Positions 49,192-57,410 of a stretch of 64,000 nt of DNA are shown in pieces; within the stretch, counting starts at the first letter, position 1; every line of letters starts with the position of its first letter. Made by a program: the position numbers and the translations under genes. Source of the DNA: Metallosphaera hakonensis JCM 8857 = DSM 7519 (GTDB taxonomy: Archaea; Thermoproteota; Thermoprotei_A; Sulfolobales; Sulfolobaceae); assembly GCF_003201675.2 (NCBI RefSeq), contig NZ_CP029287.2, positions 496,001-560,000 on the forward strand, in the 5' to 3' direction. The notes below the pieces were generated by a model. The model ran no database searches, had not been told where the DNA came from, and saw only the letters and a list, made by a program, of their open reading frames with translations.

Positions 49192-49561
49192 AATTCAGTA
49201 AACAATAAGAAAAGGTATAAGTTCAACTCTCTTTTGATCTGCAATCACTCCATTTAAGGAGACTTCCATGTATAGATGTGTAAGAAACGTAATTTTCAGG
49301 TAAAATACACAACTGTATCCGGTAGGCCCCCATTTAAGTGATTTCCAAAACTTATGCGAGAATGTCTCAGGGTTTTAAATTTCGAGTTATTTGAGAAGCT
49401 TTCTCTGGAGAAAGTAACGTGCTCAGGGCGATTCTTAGAACGAACCTTGGTCCCGCCTACTTTCCGGCTAAAGGGCATGGGCTCTTCTCTTTGTCAAGTT
49501 CAAGATTTTGCCATCGCTTGCCTGAGGAAAGTTTATTTATATGGATAGCCTATCCAAAACC
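49192..49561. promoter_or_regulatory. Intergenic region with a repeat-like segment and the promoter of the ABC transporter operon
   Basis: GTTTATTTATAT (49531-49542) is centred 25 nt before the ATG at 49562 and is the TATA box of the operon. AAACGTAATTTTCAGGTAAA and ATACACAACTGTATCCGG (about 49285-49322) match a segment at about 34888-34925. Open frames here are short and were not called. Confidence 0.6.
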
Positions 49562-50524
49562 ATGAATTCTAGGATCCTACTTGGAGTAAGTGTCCTTGTA
49601 GTTGTATTGGTGCTTTTCTCTGTACTTTACACGAACATGAGGTTAGGTACCTCTCAATCTCCAGATTTACGTTTAGTGTCATTGGCCCCCAGCGACACTC
49701 AAATCCTGATATCCTTGGGATTAGGAAAACACATAGTGGGTGTCGATTCCTACTCATACTCGCTCTTGGAGCTACTAAATGACACGAAATTTCTACCATC
49801 AAACGTAACTATAATTCAGGCTAGTAGTTCGGTTAACGTTAGCGGGATACTTCTACTTCATCCCAGCCTAGTTATCGATGAGGAGGGGCTGATCGGAAGC
49901 AACCTTAATCAACTGAGGGAAGCCGGCCTCAATGTGACCCTTACCAATGACGATTACGCTCAAAACTTCACCCAGATCGAAAGTTCAGTCCTGAATTTGT
50001 CATCTCAGCTGGGAGTAAAGGGTAACGGTGAAAAGGTTGTCTCCTGGATGAACGGATATCTAAATAACTTTTCAAGATCGGGCAATACCAGCGTGGCATA
50101 TCTGATCTGGATTTGCCCGAACTATGAATTCTATACCGCTGGCGGTAACGTGTTCATAAATAACGTAATAAATTACGCCGGTGGGGTTAACGTGTTCTCG
50201 AATCAAAGCGGATATCCTCTTCTAGGTCCTTCGTCCTTAATCTTGGCCGACCCTCAGGTAATCGTTGTCCAAGAGGTGTATAACCTGAGCTACACGGAGT
50301 ATCTGATAAATCACTTTCCAGGGATTACCAGCACCAAGGCATTCCAGGATCACAGGATCTATATTCTTTCCGAGAACTTACCAACAGACCTACTAAACGA
50401 ACCGGGACCCCTCGCAGTGTACGGAGTTGAAATGATGAACGAAATTGTCTCCGGTCAGTCCCCAGGATACGTTAACACGAGCTACGTTCTCAAGGAATTT
50501 AACGTTACGTTACCGGTGTTCTAA
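49562..50524 (+). CDS. ABC transporter substrate-binding protein (metal-chelate/cobalamin, BtuF/FepB-like)
   Basis: The mature protein is extracellular and lipid- or helix-anchored: an N-terminal hydrophobic segment (ILLGVSVLVVVLVLFSVLYT) follows the ATG at 49562. The upstream ATG at 49541 lies inside the TATA box, so it is rejected. The fold begins RLVSLAPSDTQILISLGLGK, then HIVGVDSYSY and PSLVIDEEGLI, the pattern of class III binding proteins for siderophores, haem or vitamin B12. The protein is 320 aa and rich in N-x-S/T sites. The permease gene starts immediately after the stop. Confidence 0.88.
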   Translation: MNSRILLGVSVLVVVLVLFSVLYTNMRLGTSQSPDLRLVSLAPSDTQILISLGLGKHIVGVDSYSYSLLELLNDTKFLPSNVTIIQASSSVNVSGILLLHPSLVIDEEGLIGSNLNQLREAGLNVTLTNDDYAQNFTQIESSVLNLSSQLGVKGNGEKVVSWMNGYLNNFSRSGNTSVAYLIWICPNYEFYTAGGNVFINNVINYAGGVNVFSNQSGYPLLGPSSLILADPQVIVVQEVYNLSYTEYLINHFPGITSTKAFQDHRIYILSENLPTDLLNEPGPLAVYGVEMMNEIVSGQSPGYVNTSYVLKEFNVTLPVF

Positions 50525-51502
50525 TTGAACTACCTGAGGATGTCGATAATTGGTTTACCGTTGGTGTTTTTCCTTGCCTTATTGTTTGGTGAGGTTTTCA
50601 TCCCTCCTCGTTATCTTATCCACCCAGAGGGGGCATACGCATACATACTTTTCAACATAAGACTTCCTACAGTGATAGCCTCAGCCTTGATAGGGGCAAT
50701 ACTTGCTACCTCTGGAGCTATCATGCAACTCCTATTGAGAAACCCTCTCATGGATCCATATATATCCGGTACTGCCTCGGGAGGGGCCTTCGGGGCCGTG
50801 TTGGCCTATTACCTTCTCGCGTTCAATCTTCCCTTTTCCTGGATAGCTTATATTTCCCCTATTATCGCCTTCGTGTTCTCCCTGGTATCGACTCTCATAA
50901 CATTATTGATTGGTAGGAAGAGCGGTGTATACGGAATAATGATAGGGGGAGTTATCGTGTCTTACGTGTTCTCGTCAATAATCTCAATTATGCTTACGTA
51001 TTTGGAGGAAAGATTCCCTCAGGTCCCCCCACTCACTTTCTGGCTTTTGGGAGAGATTGAGGTTGTGGGATGGTTTGACGTAGTGGTGCTGGCAATACTC
51101 GCAACCGTGATAGGGACACTGGGGATATACGACGCAAGGATGATTGACTTAGCTTCTATCAGCGACGATCTAACGGTATCTAAGAACGTAGACCCCAACA
51201 AGTTCAGAATGTTATGGGTTGTCCTCATAAGTGTGGCAACTGGTTTCATTGTATCCATGGCGGGGATCATAGGTTTCTTGGGGATCATTGTTCCCCACAT
51301 TATAAGGAGAGTGAACTCAGGGAGCGCATCTAAGTTGATACCGTACTCCCTTATTATGGGCGGAACCGTAATGATGGCCAGTCAAATCGTCTCTGACGGT
51401 GCCCTGGGACTGAAGATACCGCTCACTGCGATCACGTCAATTCTAGCCTCCCCCATAATGATCTACGTCCTGGTGAAGGGGATTGCTAATACAGGGAATT
51501 AA
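50525..51502 (+). CDS. FecCD/BtuC-family ABC permease
   Basis: The 325-aa protein has about ten transmembrane helices. RLPTVIASALIGAILATSGA and MQLLLRNPLMDPYISGTASG are the conserved first loops. GIIGFLGIIVPHIIRRVNSG is the cytoplasmic coupling region. A TTG start follows the upstream TAA directly, consistent with coupling; an ATG exists five codons later. It forms the pore for the substrate delivered by the binding protein. Confidence 0.9.
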   Translation: MNYLRMSIIGLPLVFFLALLFGEVFIPPRYLIHPEGAYAYILFNIRLPTVIASALIGAILATSGAIMQLLLRNPLMDPYISGTASGGAFGAVLAYYLLAFNLPFSWIAYISPIIAFVFSLVSTLITLLIGRKSGVYGIMIGGVIVSYVFSSIISIMLTYLEERFPQVPPLTFWLLGEIEVVGWFDVVVLAILATVIGTLGIYDARMIDLASISDDLTVSKNVDPNKFRMLWVVLISVATGFIVSMAGIIGFLGIIVPHIIRRVNSGSASKLIPYSLIMGGTVMMASQIVSDGALGLKIPLTAITSILASPIMIYVLVKGIANTGN

Positions 51503-52127
51503 GGTAAAGATTGGTAACAGGTTGATCCTCTCTGATATCCAGTTCGAGCTCTCAAGAGGTGTCAATCTGGTTCTGGGCCAAAACGGCGCAGGGAAGACAA
51601 CCCTCCTTAGGTCAGTTATTCAAGTTCTTCGCGGAACAAGGCAAGGTTACGTTCCCTCCGAGTTCTCCTCTCCTGAAATTTCAGTAGAGGACGTCTTGCT
51701 AGCGGGCACCAGAAATAGATTAAGGAATTATGAACCCTTCATTGACTCTCTTGGAATAAGACGCCTCTTAGGTAGAGCGTTCTCCACCCTGAGCACTGGA
51801 GAGAAGAAGTTAGTCCTAATTACAAAGGCTCTGGCTGAAGGGGAACTCGTGTTCATGGATGAGCCCACGTCGGGACTGGACGTCAGGAACCAAGCTAGGG
51901 TTATCTCCGTTATTTCCTCCCTGAGGACTGAAAAAAGCTTTCTAATAACTACCCATGACTTAAACTGGATAGGAATGGCGGACTGGGTCATGGTTATGAA
52001 GGGAGGGAAAATAATCTGGCAATCCACGGCCAACGAACTTAACGAGGAAGTCTTGGAGAACGCCTACGAAAGTAAGGTGAAAAGAATTAATGTGGATGGA
52101 AAAAACATATTTATCTTGAATATCTGA
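51483..52127 (+). CDS. ABC transporter ATPase subunit (short form)
   Basis: The 214-aa protein has Walker A GQNGAGKTTLL (about 34-44), the signature LSTGEKKLVLITKAL (about 107-121) and Walker B VFMDEPTSGLD (about 126-136), and a switch His in ITTHDLNW. It starts with TTG, overlapping the permease end by 20 nt. It is shorter than typical BtuD/FecE proteins (about 250 aa), lacking part of the C-terminal tail. It powers import of the chelate. Confidence 0.9.
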   Translation: MLIQGIKVKIGNRLILSDIQFELSRGVNLVLGQNGAGKTTLLRSVIQVLRGTRQGYVPSEFSSPEISVEDVLLAGTRNRLRNYEPFIDSLGIRRLLGRAFSTLSTGEKKLVLITKALAEGELVFMDEPTSGLDVRNQARVISVISSLRTEKSFLITTHDLNWIGMADWVMVMKGGKIIWQSTANELNEEVLENAYESKVKRINVDGKNIFILNI

Positions 52128-52130
52128 CGA

Positions 52131-53738
52131 TTAAGCGTAGAGAGTATAGTCAGGAAACACTTGGTATAGTGGTACCGCTACCACCCATCCGTAACTGTTG
52201 GTTAGATACATTGTACTGCCCACTATTACTGGGTTAACAATGCCGAACCTACCTCCCACATAGTACTGTTGGAGAACCTCACCGTCATGGGGATTAATTA
52301 CGTAGACGTAGGGACCTCCGGCCACCCACAATAGATTCTCGTAGTATGTTGCACCACCTCTGGGTCCTCCAGGCGCGCTCGGCGGTAGACCTATTCCGTT
52401 CAACCTCGTCTGCCACTCTATTTGACCGGTCATCAGATTCAGGGCGAACTCCTTACCCAGGGAGGGAGCACCAACGTAAACTGTATCGTTGTATATCATG
52501 GGGACAGCTCCCTTGAAAGCTGGAGGTGTGTAACCCCGACCCAAATTGGTTACCCAGAGAACATGACCGTTGGTCGCATTAACTGCTAGTACCATGGTGT
52601 CCACAGTTCCGTTGGGTTCAGCGTTTGCTACCGTGGATTGGACCACGATTCCCATCTGTTGGTCCACTGCGGGGGGCACGTCTCCCATTCCAGTGTTAAA
52701 GGGCTTGTTGGGTGCAGGTAGCGAGGCGTTCCAGACCTCCTTCCCAGTCATCCCGTTCACCGCAACCAGTAACCCATAGGGTTCAGTAAGACTTGTGAAA
52801 CCCGCTATGAATATTGGAGTACCATTAGGCAGAACGTAGTAGTTAACACTGCTCATACTGTCGAATAGGCCTGGCATCATATCCTGCCATAAGACCTGGC
52901 CCGTGGTGGCGTTCACCCCCATGAACTCTCCTCCGCCATCAGAATAAGCTAGGATGCCGTTATATACTGCGGGCGCGGGCATGGCCTCACCCATGGTGAA
53001 CTTCATCCATAATAGTTCGCCGTCTGTAGCATTAAAGGCGTATATGGCACCGTAGGCCATACCCCTGTGGATCGAAGAGAATTGACCTTTCTCGTAATGA
53101 ACGAAGTTAGCGAAGTTGAAACCTACGTCGCCAACCGTTACGTAAACTATGCCATCATAGACAATGGGGTTATTCATCGCGTAGCTCGCTAGCCCTGTGG
53201 CGTACCAAACCACTTGGCCGTTCAATGGGTTGACTGCGAATATGCTTCCGGGTCCACTATCCTCCTCTACAAAGAGGAGATTATCAGCCATGGTGACACC
53301 TAGGGGTTCGCCAACCATCTGAGTCAGCATTACTAAGGCTGACCTGGTCCCCATCACACTGGCTCCTGGCAGCATGTTTTGTGGAGCAGTCATGGGAATT
53401 AATGCAGCGCCTGCCATATGAGCGAAATCCTGTTGCCATACAACTCCCTGAGTCAGTAAAGTGCATGTAGTGGTGAAGGCAGCATTATGGGATTGCCCTC
53501 CATTGGTCACACCCCAATACGAAGGTAAACCTAGGTTTTGGCTTGTGGCATTCCCAGGATAGTATGTTACCTTTACTTCATATGGAAAATACGTCGTATT
53601 GTACATGTCATAAGTCCTGACTACGGGTTGTGGGATAGGCATTATGACCTGAGAAAAGAACTGTACCATTGGTGTACCTGCAAACGTACCTACCAAAAAC
53701 ACTGAGACAAGAGCTATCACGAAGATTAACTTTCTCAT
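52131..53738 (-). CDS. tetH: Tetrathionate hydrolase-like secreted beta-propeller protein
   Basis: The 535-aa protein carries an N-terminal signal peptide (LIFVIALVSVFLVGTFAG) and an eight-bladed-like PQQ propeller. Repeats follow the pattern 'AVNPLNGQVVWYATG', 'ALNLMTGQIEWQTRLNG' and 'VINPHDGEVLQQY'. Length, signal and repeats agree with archaeal tetrathionate hydrolase of Acidianus and Metallosphaera, which splits tetrathionate into thiosulfate, sulfur and sulfate at the cell surface. Those proteins use the propeller without PQQ. A PQQ dehydrogenase is an alternative, but no partner genes are present. It converges on the ABC transporter gene with only a 3-nt gap. Confidence 0.82.
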   Translation of the reverse strand: MRKLIFVIALVSVFLVGTFAGTPMVQFFSQVIMPIPQPVVRTYDMYNTTYFPYEVKVTYYPGNATSQNLGLPSYWGVTNGGQSHNAAFTTTCTLLTQGVVWQQDFAHMAGAALIPMTAPQNMLPGASVMGTRSALVMLTQMVGEPLGVTMADNLLFVEEDSGPGSIFAVNPLNGQVVWYATGLASYAMNNPIVYDGIVYVTVGDVGFNFANFVHYEKGQFSSIHRGMAYGAIYAFNATDGELLWMKFTMGEAMPAPAVYNGILAYSDGGGEFMGVNATTGQVLWQDMMPGLFDSMSSVNYYVLPNGTPIFIAGFTSLTEPYGLLVAVNGMTGKEVWNASLPAPNKPFNTGMGDVPPAVDQQMGIVVQSTVANAEPNGTVDTMVLAVNATNGHVLWVTNLGRGYTPPAFKGAVPMIYNDTVYVGAPSLGKEFALNLMTGQIEWQTRLNGIGLPPSAPGGPRGGATYYENLLWVAGGPYVYVINPHDGEVLQQYYVGGRFGIVNPVIVGSTMYLTNSYGWVVAVPLYQVFPDYTLYA

Positions 53739-54447
53739 GGTAATTTGAGGTAATATCTTTTGTTTTTATACTTAATTACTTTAAAAGGCTGTGTTTTACT
53801 TTTCATTGATTTAGATAAAAGGAAATTCAAAGTATATAAAGAGACGTATATTCAATGCCCCATGATTTATTTGTTTTTAACTGATTTTTTAGAACTTTGA
53901 CGATCTAAAACTGTAAATTTATATAAAGATTATCTTAAATAAACAATAAAATTCATACGTATTAGCAGATAATGGGCTGTCAATAATATATTAGACGAAA
54001 TAGTCATGATAGCCTACCAGTACGATCTTATCTTGAATTGACACTGATTTACATGTCAGAGATCAGACATATATTGAGGAAAAGATGATTGAGCTAACAA
54101 AGAATCTTCCGAATAGCAGTTGTTATACTTTGCCTCGGTAATACATGATCCCCAGTATTGTCAAGAAAGTTTTTTGATTAGTAGCTAACTGAGTGAAAAG
54201 TATGGAGGAATCTCCTAGATTTATTGAAAAATGTTTAAGAAAAGCCTCAGACCGATGAAGATGTTTAGCCACGTAAAAGTATAACAACTGCTGTTCTGAA
54301 AATATCTGCTCTTGCCTATGACTTCTGCCAAGTTGAAACAGGGTTTAAGTAAGGCAAGATGTTAGACTCCAACTCTGCCCCTATGGTCCGTCCTTTAGTT
54401 TTTAATGAATGGAGTGTTAAGGGTAGGACTTGACCTGGTCCGTCAGA
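53739..54447. repeat. Intergenic region with a MITE-like inverted repeat
   Basis: AGCAGTTGTTATACTTT at 54115-54131 is repeated inverted at 54276-54292, perfect over 17 bp, with 144 bp between. The enclosed AT-rich DNA has no good ORF. A promoter-like AT-rich zone for tetH lies at about 53760-53790. Otherwise nothing recognisable. Confidence 0.6.
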
Positions 54448-54822
54448 TTACCTCCTCAGGAGTAAGCCCTGTACTACACAGTACGCCTGCGCCAAAGAAC
54501 AGTAGAGACATATTGCCCCTATTAAGGTCTCCGTATATATTAGGTAGATGGAGAACAAGACCCCAATCACCCACCAATATCTAAGGAATTGAGGTAAACT
54601 CAAACTCCATAGTACAATCATTACAACGAAGAAGAAAAGGCCTAAGAGCGCGTCTGGGACTCCCAGAAAATGGGAGTACGGACTGAACTCGACTTTTCCG
54701 CAATCAATAGTTGAGGATATATTGCAGTATGCTGGGGGTCTATCATGTATTGTCTCATACAAAAGATATGAGGAGTCAATAAGCCCTGCCGAGGATAGAA
54801 CCAATCCAACTATTCTGTTCAC
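54448..54822 (-). CDS. Vitamin K epoxide reductase (VKOR)-type thiol oxidase
   Basis: The 124-aa membrane protein has four helices. The loop Cys pair is in YCNISSTIDCGKV (about 32-43) and the active-site pair in GAICLYCSLAQAYC (CLYC at about 107-110). This is the VKOR fold, which oxidises thioredoxin-like partners and passes electrons to quinone, forming disulfides outside the membrane. Length is at the short end of the family but complete. The start overlaps the end of the upstream Fe-S protein gene by 4 nt, so the two are translationally coupled. Confidence 0.88.
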   Translation of the reverse strand: MNRIVGLVLSSAGLIDSSYLLYETIHDRPPAYCNISSTIDCGKVEFSPYSHFLGVPDALLGLFFFVVMIVLWSLSLPQFLRYWWVIGVLFSIYLIYTETLIGAICLYCSLAQAYCVVQGLLLRR

Positions 54823-55925
54823 TGTGGCTTCACCGCATTCATGATATATGACCTTAATTTCCTGAAGTAAATTCTACCGTCAACAATGAAAATATTATCG
54901 TGAGGACATTCTTCAATACATTCTCCTGCGCCAATGCATTTAAACGCCTTGAGCTCCCCTTTCTTAATGAAAGATGCCCTCATGTCTGTAATACCAACAG
55001 GGCAAGCCTTAGCGCAATCAACAGTTTTACACGTTAGGCATTTCGAGGGATCGTTCACCTTAAGCTTAAACGGACCCAAATACCCGAAAAACTGGTTAAA
55101 GGTACCCCAACCACAAAGCCCATGATTAACGCACGCGTAATTTCCTACAATTGGGATTAAAAGGAACTGGATATACCACACGAAGTTGAAATACAGCGAG
55201 GTCAGGAGTTCAGTCGGGTCCTGGTTAAGAATTTGAACAGAAAGAACATGAACCTGGTCCAAATAGGACAAGGTTGCAAATGCAATGATATTCGCCCATA
55301 CTAGAGTAGACGTTATCTTAAATAATGGTGAAAGCCGAGACGTTAAGGTCTTCCTACCTAACTTAGTTGTCCTATTGAACGTCTTAAATCCATCTGGGAA
55401 ACCCTGTAACATAAATGGAGCTGTACAAGTTACCGAGCATATTTGACGATTTCCGAAAAGGAAAGATAAAATTGCAGTTACAAGATATGTACCCAATATT
55501 CCCACAAGAAGTGAAGGTGCCACAGGGCCAAACGTTCCAAATCCATTGAACCAGGAATAGGGTATATAGGGGAACGTTGATTGGAAGGGTGAGAAGGAAG
55601 GTAAGTATATACTGTAGATCCAGTAAGAAAGGAACATTAGAGAAAGTCTTACTTTGTTTTCTCGTTTCTTAGAGGCGATTATTCTGTAGATGACTGAAAC
55701 ACCTAACCAGCATCCCATTAGTATCATGAAGATGGGAGATGAGGCTACACTTTCAAAGAACAATATAAAGTTCCAAATCGGAACAAATCCAGACCATGAA
55801 AAGGGTATAGAGTACGTTGAAGACATGAAAAATACTGAAAGGAAACCCTCTAAGATCAAAAGGAATGCTATCCTCGGGGAGGAATTGAGCTTAACTTTCA
55901 AATTACGAGCACTAAACAGAAACAA
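54819..55925 (-). CDS. NapH-like membrane polyferredoxin, N-terminal part perhaps in the next frame
   Basis: The frame has several transmembrane helices. A 2[4Fe-4S] block lies at its C terminus (CLTCKTVDCAKACPVGITDM, then CIGAGECIEECPHDNIFI). A CxxxC pair sits at about residue 165 (QICSVTCTAP). This resembles NapH/CcoG-type quinol-linked electron-transfer proteins. The only start in the frame here is TTG, inside a hydrophobic segment. The same frame is open and hydrophobic for 40 codons upstream to a run of eight A, next to the stop of a small membrane ORF. A one-base shift at that run would join them into a protein of about 485 aa. Function: membrane electron transfer to or from thiol-redox partners (inference). 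Confidence 0.7.
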   Translation of the reverse strand: MFLFSARNLKVKLNSSPRIAFLLILEGFLSVFFMSSTYSIPFSWSGFVPIWNFILFFESVASSPIFMILMGCWLGVSVIYRIIASKKRENKVRLSLMFLSYWIYSIYLPSFSPFQSTFPYIPYSWFNGFGTFGPVAPSLLVGILGTYLVTAILSFLFGNRQICSVTCTAPFMLQGFPDGFKTFNRTTKLGRKTLTSRLSPLFKITSTLVWANIIAFATLSYLDQVHVLSVQILNQDPTELLTSLYFNFVWYIQFLLIPIVGNYACVNHGLCGWGTFNQFFGYLGPFKLKVNDPSKCLTCKTVDCAKACPVGITDMRASFIKKGELKAFKCIGAGECIEECPHDNIFIVDGRIYFRKLRSYIMNAVKPQ

Positions 55926-56040
55926 AACTATCAGGATAGGTAGGGACTCTACCCAGAATTCATTAATGTAATATAGTAAGAATGACAGCGATGTGAGTAG
56001 TAAACCACTGGGAACACTTAAATCGATAATTGAGACCTGA

Positions 56041-56274
56041 TTAATTTTTTTTAAAAATTGTCAAGAAATAGTAGCCCATGAATAAGGATAGGACTATATA
56101 GGTCTCCAATTCTAGGAATTTAGCCAGTGGAATAGTTGACATTAAAATCGGAAAAATACCTGATATTTTACGTTGATTTACTAGGACTATGATGCTCCAT
56201 AAACTAGCCAGGAGAAGATCGGCAAGGTACATATCTGTTCCCAAAGAGAGATTTAGGTCACCAACAAATAACAA
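56041..56274 (-). CDS. Small membrane ORF, possibly the N-terminal part of the polyferredoxin
   Basis: 77 aa with three hydrophobic segments (about residues 14-32, 41-52 and 58-74) ending LTIFKKN at a run of eight A (56047-56054 region, minus strand). Reading on after dropping one A gives INQVSIIDLSVPSGLLLTSL and enters the downstream frame without a stop. Either a separate small protein, a programmed or slippage frameshift, or an assembly error. Confidence 0.5.
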   Translation of the reverse strand: MLFVGDLNLSLGTDMYLADLLLASLWSIIVLVNQRKISGIFPILMSTIPLAKFLELETYIVLSLFMGYYFLTIFKKN

Positions 56275-56390
56275 CAGTCATCAAAACAACAGTTTCCATA
56301 AAAAATGATATAATACGTTTGTTAGAAAATTTCTTATATTTTGACGAGTTCAAACAACCTTTTAGATTCAAGAAATTCTTCGTGATCCTT

Positions 56391-56400
56391 AAGTATAATA
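56391..56400 (+). promoter_or_regulatory. TATA box of the pilin-signal-like secreted protein gene
   Basis: AAGTATAATA is centred about 23 nt before the ATG at 56418, giving a leaderless transcript. It decides the start, because the longer frame beginning at 56319 would put codons upstream of the promoter. Confidence 0.6.
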
Positions 56401-56417
56401 TCTCAATTCAATCTGCA

Positions 56418-57392
56418 ATGAGTTCCAAAAAAGCTGTATCAAATGTGATTTTTGCGGCAGTGACCATTATCCTGGTCGTTGTCGCAGCCATAGGATTCGG
56501 GCTCTATGCGACCAAGGCACCTACGACTAAATACGTTAACGTTACTCAGCCAGTTTATATTAACAAGACGGTTCCAGTGTATGTTAACAAGACTGTGCAG
56601 GTTCCAACACCTACTCCATCTTCTGGGGCTTTCCTGAACGGTCAGGTAATCACTTTCGACTATACGGCCCAATTCTCTTGCAGTCCAGCTTTGACTCAAT
56701 TCTTCCCCAACGAGACTCAAGCTAACCAAGTGGCCATGGAATGCGAAGTGGGAGCAGCACCCAGCTCCTCTCAACTACCTCCCGGAGCTGCTCCAGTATA
56801 CGTAGTGGTACCAGCGTTCGCTGGACTTTCAATATTCGGAGTACAGAAGCTAGGGGCTAACCCTCAAGGATATCCAGTGTTCATGTACAATGGACAGAAC
56901 TACACCATCTTAACTCAGTGTGGTGCAGCTGCAACTGACGCAGCCTGTGCTGACCATATGACCTACATATACTCGCCTGCCTTCACGGTAGTTGAGAAGT
57001 ACTTGGGTATAAACAACGGAGTGTTCGGCCTGCCAGAGGGAGTGCTACCCACACCGGCTCACGATCACATAGTGACTTTCTCGACCAACACTTCGATACC
57101 GTGGTACATAGTCGTAGTACTGGACTTCAACCCCAACATATTCCCCAACCCTCTTACGGGGCAATGCCAGGCCATAGTACCCTCAAACCAGACCAATCCA
57201 ACGGGTCTATGCTTGAACTCCTATCAGAACGTGCAGAAGGCCATGTCAACATACGATAGCGCAGTTGCAGCAGCCAACCAGAACAACCCCATATGGGAGG
57301 CTCTAGGTAAGCCGGGAGTTGACGTAATTAGCGTCCCAAGCAACATGATCCTATACTTCAGCGATCCAGATATATACCCGTATCCTATGTAA
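56418..57392 (+). CDS. Secreted protein with a type IV pilin-like (class III) signal, function unknown
   Basis: From the ATG at 56418 (324 aa) the N terminus MSSKKAVSNVIFAAVTIILV is a short basic segment, then a long hydrophobic helix, as in archaeal pilins and PibD-processed proteins. The remainder is extracellular. A repeated YVN/YIN-K-TV linker (VTQPVYINKTVPVYVNKTVQ) and Pro-rich spacer follow. A beta-rich domain comes next with seven Cys (FSCSP, MECEVG, TQCGAAATDAACADHM, GQCQAIV, GLCLNSY). A DHIVTFSTNT stretch has a His. It is not a recognised family. Neighbouring VKOR and thioredoxin-fold genes suggest that it may need disulfides. It lies 18 nt before the DUF929 gene. Confidence 0.65.
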   Translation: MSSKKAVSNVIFAAVTIILVVVAAIGFGLYATKAPTTKYVNVTQPVYINKTVPVYVNKTVQVPTPTPSSGAFLNGQVITFDYTAQFSCSPALTQFFPNETQANQVAMECEVGAAPSSSQLPPGAAPVYVVVPAFAGLSIFGVQKLGANPQGYPVFMYNGQNYTILTQCGAAATDAACADHMTYIYSPAFTVVEKYLGINNGVFGLPEGVLPTPAHDHIVTFSTNTSIPWYIVVVLDFNPNIFPNPLTGQCQAIVPSNQTNPTGLCLNSYQNVQKAMSTYDSAVAAANQNNPIWEALGKPGVDVISVPSNMILYFSDPDIYPYPM

Positions 57393-57410
57393 TTTTTTAT
57401 TGGTGAGCAG

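Noticed and set aside
52131-53738. PQQ-dependent alcohol or glucose dehydrogenase
   Set aside because: Propeller repeats alone do not show PQQ binding; length, signal peptide and setting fit tetrathionate hydrolase better.
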